DNA from: Pseudoips prasinana | Lineage: Eukaryota > Arthropoda > Insecta > Lepidoptera > Nolidae | NCBI GenBank assembly: GCA_951640165.1 | Contig: OX621255.1 | Location: 930,001 to 994,000, forward strand | Length of the DNA: 64,000 bases | Direction of reading: 5' to 3' | Part shown: piece after piece, positions 61,300 through 64,000 of the stretch | Position numbering within the stretch: the stretch's first letter is position 1 | Layout: each line of letters starts with the position of its first letter | Translations under genes and position numbers: made by a program | Notes under the pieces: generated by a model | The model's input: only the letters and a program-made list of their open reading frames with translations | Database searches by the model: none | What the model was told of the DNA's origin: nothing

Positions 61300-62440
61300 T
61301 CCATATTTCTATTATTATGAGTGGCAACACTACAGAAACTGTCAGTGGAGAAGAGATATATTTTCGGTTGTCAAAAAGTGATAATAAGTTGGTGTGACAA
61401 TAAATCCATAATTATTCAAGTAATCCAATTGTTTTACTGAGTTTAAGACCTTGATCTTACATATGGGAGCGTGAAGGTAGTTGTAATTTGATAACTTTGA
61501 CGACTGTGCCACGCTTGTAGTCATTAAGACAAAATAAGCCCTTAATAATACAGTATTTGTCAAAGAATCTTACAAAAAATATACTAAACTTCCACTAGAA
61601 GAAATAAAATTGCTAACAAATATTTCTTCGACAAAAATATCTCATCTCAAATGTTATATCTGAGCTGAAATTGTCGCGACACACGGAGCACGTCGCAGCA
61701 CGCTCCTGCAAAATAAACGCGGCTTTATGAGAAACGCAAACGTAGTGTTTGTCGCAAATGCCAACTGACTAACGAATAGATATTTACTGTATCGACCAAT
61801 AATAGTATGAAAGAAGCAAAAATATACTTTTTTACGAGGTAGTTGGTAAACGAACACACGGTAAACTTGGCGGCAAGCAGTCAGTTTCTATGAATACTTG
61901 TAACATGCATGGCATTGGCGTTAAGAGCCATTCCTAGCAACTAGTTTCCACTACAAATTATTAGCTAATTCAATATCTACCACTACAAACAAATTAATTC
62001 ATGTTTGTGCCAATATACATATTTAATAAAATAGATCTACAAAGCAGAACCCTGAATTCATTATTGCCTTGTTAAAAAAGAGATTGAAAAATGCTCTGTT
62101 GGTTGGTAATTAAGAATATATGGGATACGTTTCGATAGTTACTATAGTAATGTTAGTTGATATTTAGCATTATATAAAGTGTAAAGTAAGTTTAAGTAAT
62201 TAATAATAAGAGCACATCGTATGAATATAGAGAGAGAGAAAGTTTAGAGAGAGAAAGTCTCTAGGCATTCCTCTTACGTGCTAAGCTGCGACAGAGCGCG
62301 TGCGTAAGTAGGTGTACGGTGGAAAACATCCAAGCACAACTCAAACCCCCGCACTGAAGGTCCCGTGCCTTCCCTAAACCTACATACCCCTAAAAACTCG
62401 ATCGCTTAGCTCAGTTTGTCTCAAAATGGTTTTTGATGAC
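61300..62440. other. Unassigned stretch
   Basis: Short frames on the minus strand (61342-61563, 61654-61857) show no motif. A purine-rich GAGAGAGAGAAAG tract lies at about 62230-62260. Nothing else supported. Confidence 0.4.
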
Positions 62441-62447
62441 TTACTCT

Positions 62448-62655
62448 TATAGTATGGGCAGTGGTTACCTTGGAGTCAGACTTAAACAAGCCACCCAGTA
62501 GGCCTCTGTCATGGCTTAACGACTGTTGACTAAAGATTACAGCAGGGATTGACAGCTTAACGTGCCCTCCGAAGCACGGAGACGCTGAGAAATAAATCCA
62601 CTTTGTTGGACACCCACGATATTTGCTTAACCTTACCAATCAATTACGGACCGGT
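62448..62655 (+). repeat. Interspersed repeat family G, longest copy
   Basis: GTATGGGCAGTGGTTACCTT, GTAGGCCTCTGTCATGGCTT, CGTGCCCTCCGAAGCACGGA and TTTGCTTAACC in order, about 205 bp. Confidence 0.65.
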
Positions 62656-62874
62656 GACAGCATCTGGCTATGAGTTGACTTAAGTACACTGTGTTTTTTA
62701 CTATTTTAATTTCAAATAAATCCATAACCATACTTTTGCTTCAAAATTTTAATAGACTACTTCAGCACTTATTTTGTAAGAGATAAAAATATTTTTTAAA
62801 TCAAGGAAAGGAAAAGTATTTTAAGTTTAGATCGCTAGCATCAGTAGACCCTGAGATATACTGCTATGACATAA

Positions 62875-63030
62875 TGTTTTCATACAGTCAACACAATGTG
62901 TACCTAAATATCTATGTTACTAGAAATAATAATGTATACAACTATATTACGACAAACATGTTCTGACTATTTACAAGCGCTTTTTTAAAGTCTACGTGAA
63001 TAGAAATCTTTTTTATTTTATTTTATTTTA
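62875..63030 (+). repeat. Interspersed repeat family F, 3' part
   Basis: GTGTACCTAAATATCTATGT to GTCTACGTGAATAGAAATC and a TTTTATTTTA tail. Confidence 0.6.
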
Positions 63031-63530
63031 TACGACCTACTGTACGAATCGACGGTCGCTTTTGACTATTTTGGTACGGAACCCAAATAAATGAAACAAA
63101 AGAAATCTCATTAGGCCTAAATATAATGAGGAAAATAAGAAAACCCAATTACTACAAACCTTTTTCATTACCTTTTAAAAAGCGATTCCGGCGTAATAAG
63201 ACGAAGAGTTGTTCTAAATTCAAAAACAATTCTTATTTCAAATTCGACGTAGAAGAGAAAGGTCGCGGTCCGTTATGAAATAAAGCCACGTTGGGGCATA
63301 GGGTCGCAAACATAAAACAAAATTTTCATCCGATAAGAACAGTAAGATATATTTCTCTATCCCTTCAGACAAGATGAGCCTGAGGAAATCTTGCTTAAAA
63401 TTATTGTGGAGGTTTCCTTACGTTTGCAGATAAAATAATATAATATGCATAAATAAAAGATATCGATTCATCTAGATTCCTTAGTTTCAACAAAATACAA
63501 AGATTTGGGCAGAAATAACATACAATTGGA
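63031..63530. other. Unassigned stretch
   Basis: Nothing supported. Confidence 0.45.
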
Positions 63531-63785
63531 CGGGCCTGTTGGCGTGGTTGGTAGATACGCTGCCTTTCACGCCGGAGGTCGTGGGTTCGATTCCCACCCG
63601 GGACAAATATTTGTGTGCATGAACATGTCTGTTTGTCCGGAGTCTGGGTGTAAATTATCTATATAAGTATGTATTTACAAAAGACAAAATAGTATATGTA
63701 GTATATCAGTTATCTGGTTTCCATAGTACAAGTTCTGCTTAGTTTGGATCAGATGACCGTGTGTGAATAATGTCCCAGGATATTG
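63531..63785 (+). mobile_element. SINE2 (tRNA-derived), best-preserved copy
   Basis: Head CGGGCCTGTTGGCGTGGTTG, B-box GGTTCGATTCCCACCCGGG, complete body to AATGTCCCAGGATATTG and a T-rich tail. Confidence 0.85.
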
Positions 63786-63934
63786 TATTTTTTTTATTTA
63801 TTTAAAATTGCTAAGCTAAGCTAAGGAAAAAAGAAACAGAATACTGATAATCATACTTATATATTTCTAAATACATACATATTATAGTCAGTCATGCTTT
63901 TTTGGATGTTTGTAATGGATTAACTAAATAAAAC

Positions 63935-64000
63935 CGGCATAGTGCGTGTCGGACTCGCGCACGAAGAGTTCCGTAAAATTATCTATAAAAACGAGCATAA
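63935..64000 (+). repeat. Interspersed repeat family H, cut by window end
   Basis: GCATAGTGCGTGTCGGACTC, CGCACGAAGAGTTCCGTA match the start of 29438-30005. Confidence 0.6.

Overview
The window reads as AT-rich, repeat-dominated intergenic or intronic DNA from a moth or butterfly. I see no convincing host protein-coding gene, rRNA or functional tRNA gene. Lepidoptera is an inference from the mix of elements: RTE, CR1/Jockey-type and R1-clade LINEs, several families of tRNA-headed SINEs with the B-box GGTTCGAATCC, Helitrons ending in a hairpin plus CTAG, and an errantivirus with a baculovirus-F-like envelope gene. Names such as SINE1-4, LINE-A to LINE-D and MITE-X/Y are local labels for families that recur inside this window, not database names.

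Layout. 0-12.8 kb: a mosaic of LINE 3' ends, Helitrons, SINEs and two 5'-truncated RTE copies (2.8-4.2 kb and 9.3-11.2 kb); an R1-clade fragment is nested in the second. 12.9-20.7 kb: one 7.8-kb LTR retrotransposon/endogenous errantivirus on the minus strand, with two identical 250-bp LTRs, open gag, pol and env frames and a 4-bp target duplication. It sits in the loop of a palindrome. 20.7-33 kb: SINEs, short RTE derivatives, MITEs, a 5'-only RTE fragment, and a foldback element with expanded GC-rich hairpins. 33-35.5 kb: a LINE with a long open reverse transcriptase frame, followed by the 3' end of another LINE. 36-48 kb: two copies of a hAT-like MITE (one with its empty site also present in the window), a decayed LINE interrupted by an antisense RTE, and a 1.2-kb TTAA-flanked composite element. 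48-64 kb: Helitrons, SINEs, RTE and R1 scraps, another LINE C-terminus and a scrambled RTE fragment.

Only the errantivirus looks complete. Gag supplies the capsid; Pol supplies protease, reverse transcriptase, RNase H and integrase through an apparent -1 frameshift at an A AAT TTT site; Env is a membrane fusion protein. Identical LTRs point to a recent insertion. Everything else appears decayed, truncated or non-autonomous. The SINEs and RTE derivatives would have depended on LINE machinery, and the MITEs and Helitrons on transposases encoded elsewhere. Boundaries of degenerate repeats are approximate, often by 5-20 bases.
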